Below, piece by piece: positions 63,854 to 64,000 of a stretch of DNA of 64,000 bases. The number at the start of each line of letters is the position of its first letter. The first letter of the stretch is position 1. The notes beneath the pieces were generated by a model. The model searched no databases. It was not told the origin of the DNA and was given only the letters and a program-made list of their open reading frames with translations. Source of the DNA: Roseibium algicola (GTDB lineage Bacteria > Pseudomonadota > Alphaproteobacteria > Rhizobiales > Stappiaceae); NCBI RefSeq assembly GCF_001999245.1, contig NZ_CP019630.1, positions 434,001 through 498,000 of the forward strand, read 5' to 3'. Made by a program: the position numbers and the translations under genes.

Positions 63854-64000
63854 CAACGGCGCCTCCGCAGTCTCGGATCGACCCAGGCATAGGCCATGTC
63901 GACAGTGAAGTTGACGACGATGACCGCAAAGACCAGCAGCATCACGACGCTTTCGACCACGATCAGGTCGCGCGCGCTGATCGACTGAAAGACCAGCCTG
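63853..64000 (-). CDS. Dipeptide/oligopeptide-type ABC transporter permease (DppB type), C-terminal end
   Basis: Only the last 48 codons are in the window. They read RLVFQSISARDLIVVESVV, a final membrane helix (MLLVFAVIVVNFTVDMAYAWV) and DPRLRRRR then stop. V-N-x-x-V-D-x-x-Y-x-x-x-D-P-R is the standard DppB/OppB C-terminus. The binding-protein gene is expected beyond the right edge. Confidence 0.88.
   Translation of the reverse strand, partial: RLVFQSISARDLIVVESVVMLLVFAVIVVNFTVDMAYAWVDPRLRRRR

Overview
The window is GC-rich, densely packed chromosomal DNA with long runs of overlapping genes, many ABC and TRAP importers, ergothioneine genes and a proton-translocating transhydrogenase. Together these suggest a heterotrophic, probably marine, alphaproteobacterium. 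A Stappiaceae/Roseibium-Labrenzia type organism is my best guess from gene content; no rRNA or other taxonomic marker is present. I found no tRNA, rRNA, CRISPR array, prophage or transposase gene.

Layout. 1-6.4 kb: 3' end of metG, dapA, a TetR/YciI pair, the ergothioneine operon egtB-egtD and an exported alpha/beta hydrolase. 6.7-11.9 kb: an RpiR-type regulator, then a TAXI-type TRAP importer (binding protein, fused permease) and a universal stress protein. 11.9-17.5 kb: a LysR regulator divergent from a DddP-like M24 protein, a selenium-binding-protein/methanethiol-oxidase family gene co-transcribed with a small membrane protein, and a YghU-type GST. 17.9-20.9 kb: pntA-pntB. 21.2-26.5 kb: a sugar-type (CUT1) ABC operon that includes a Gfo/Idh/MocA dehydrogenase. 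27.3-31.2 kb: a GntR regulator divergent from a DctPQM TRAP importer. 31.3-32.7 kb: an exported metallophosphoesterase. 32.8-38.9 kb: a second CUT1 operon headed by a FadR-like regulator and a PLP-dependent Cys/Met-type lyase. 39.5-52.1 kb: a 13-gene unit for CoA-dependent aerobic aromatic degradation (2-aminobenzoate or salicylate type) with its own branched-chain-type ABC importer, MarR regulator, thioesterase and RidA protein. 52.3-58.2 kb: the ribose operon rbsBACDK with its LacI-type regulator. 58.6-64.0 kb: a GFA-family protein, an SDR, an aldehyde dehydrogenase and a dipeptide/oligopeptide-type ABC importer that runs off the right edge.

How it fits together. Most of the window is a series of catabolic modules. 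Each pairs an importer with its own regulator (RpiR, two GntR, MarR, LacI) and one or more enzymes. Palindromic or repeated operator candidates can be read in front of several of them: TTGTATA arms before dctPQM, two TGTCTGACA boxes before the PLP/CUT1 operon, TTTCAAGCTTGAAA before the aromatic operon, and TGAATGCATTCA at both ends of the ribose operon. Hairpins repeatedly sit just after solute-binding-protein genes and may set binding protein to permease ratios.

The least-described material is the PLP-lyase/CUT1 operon, the DddP-like protein that lacks the DMSP-lyase aspartate, and the aromatic operon, whose crotonase and RidA members both lack canonical catalytic residues.
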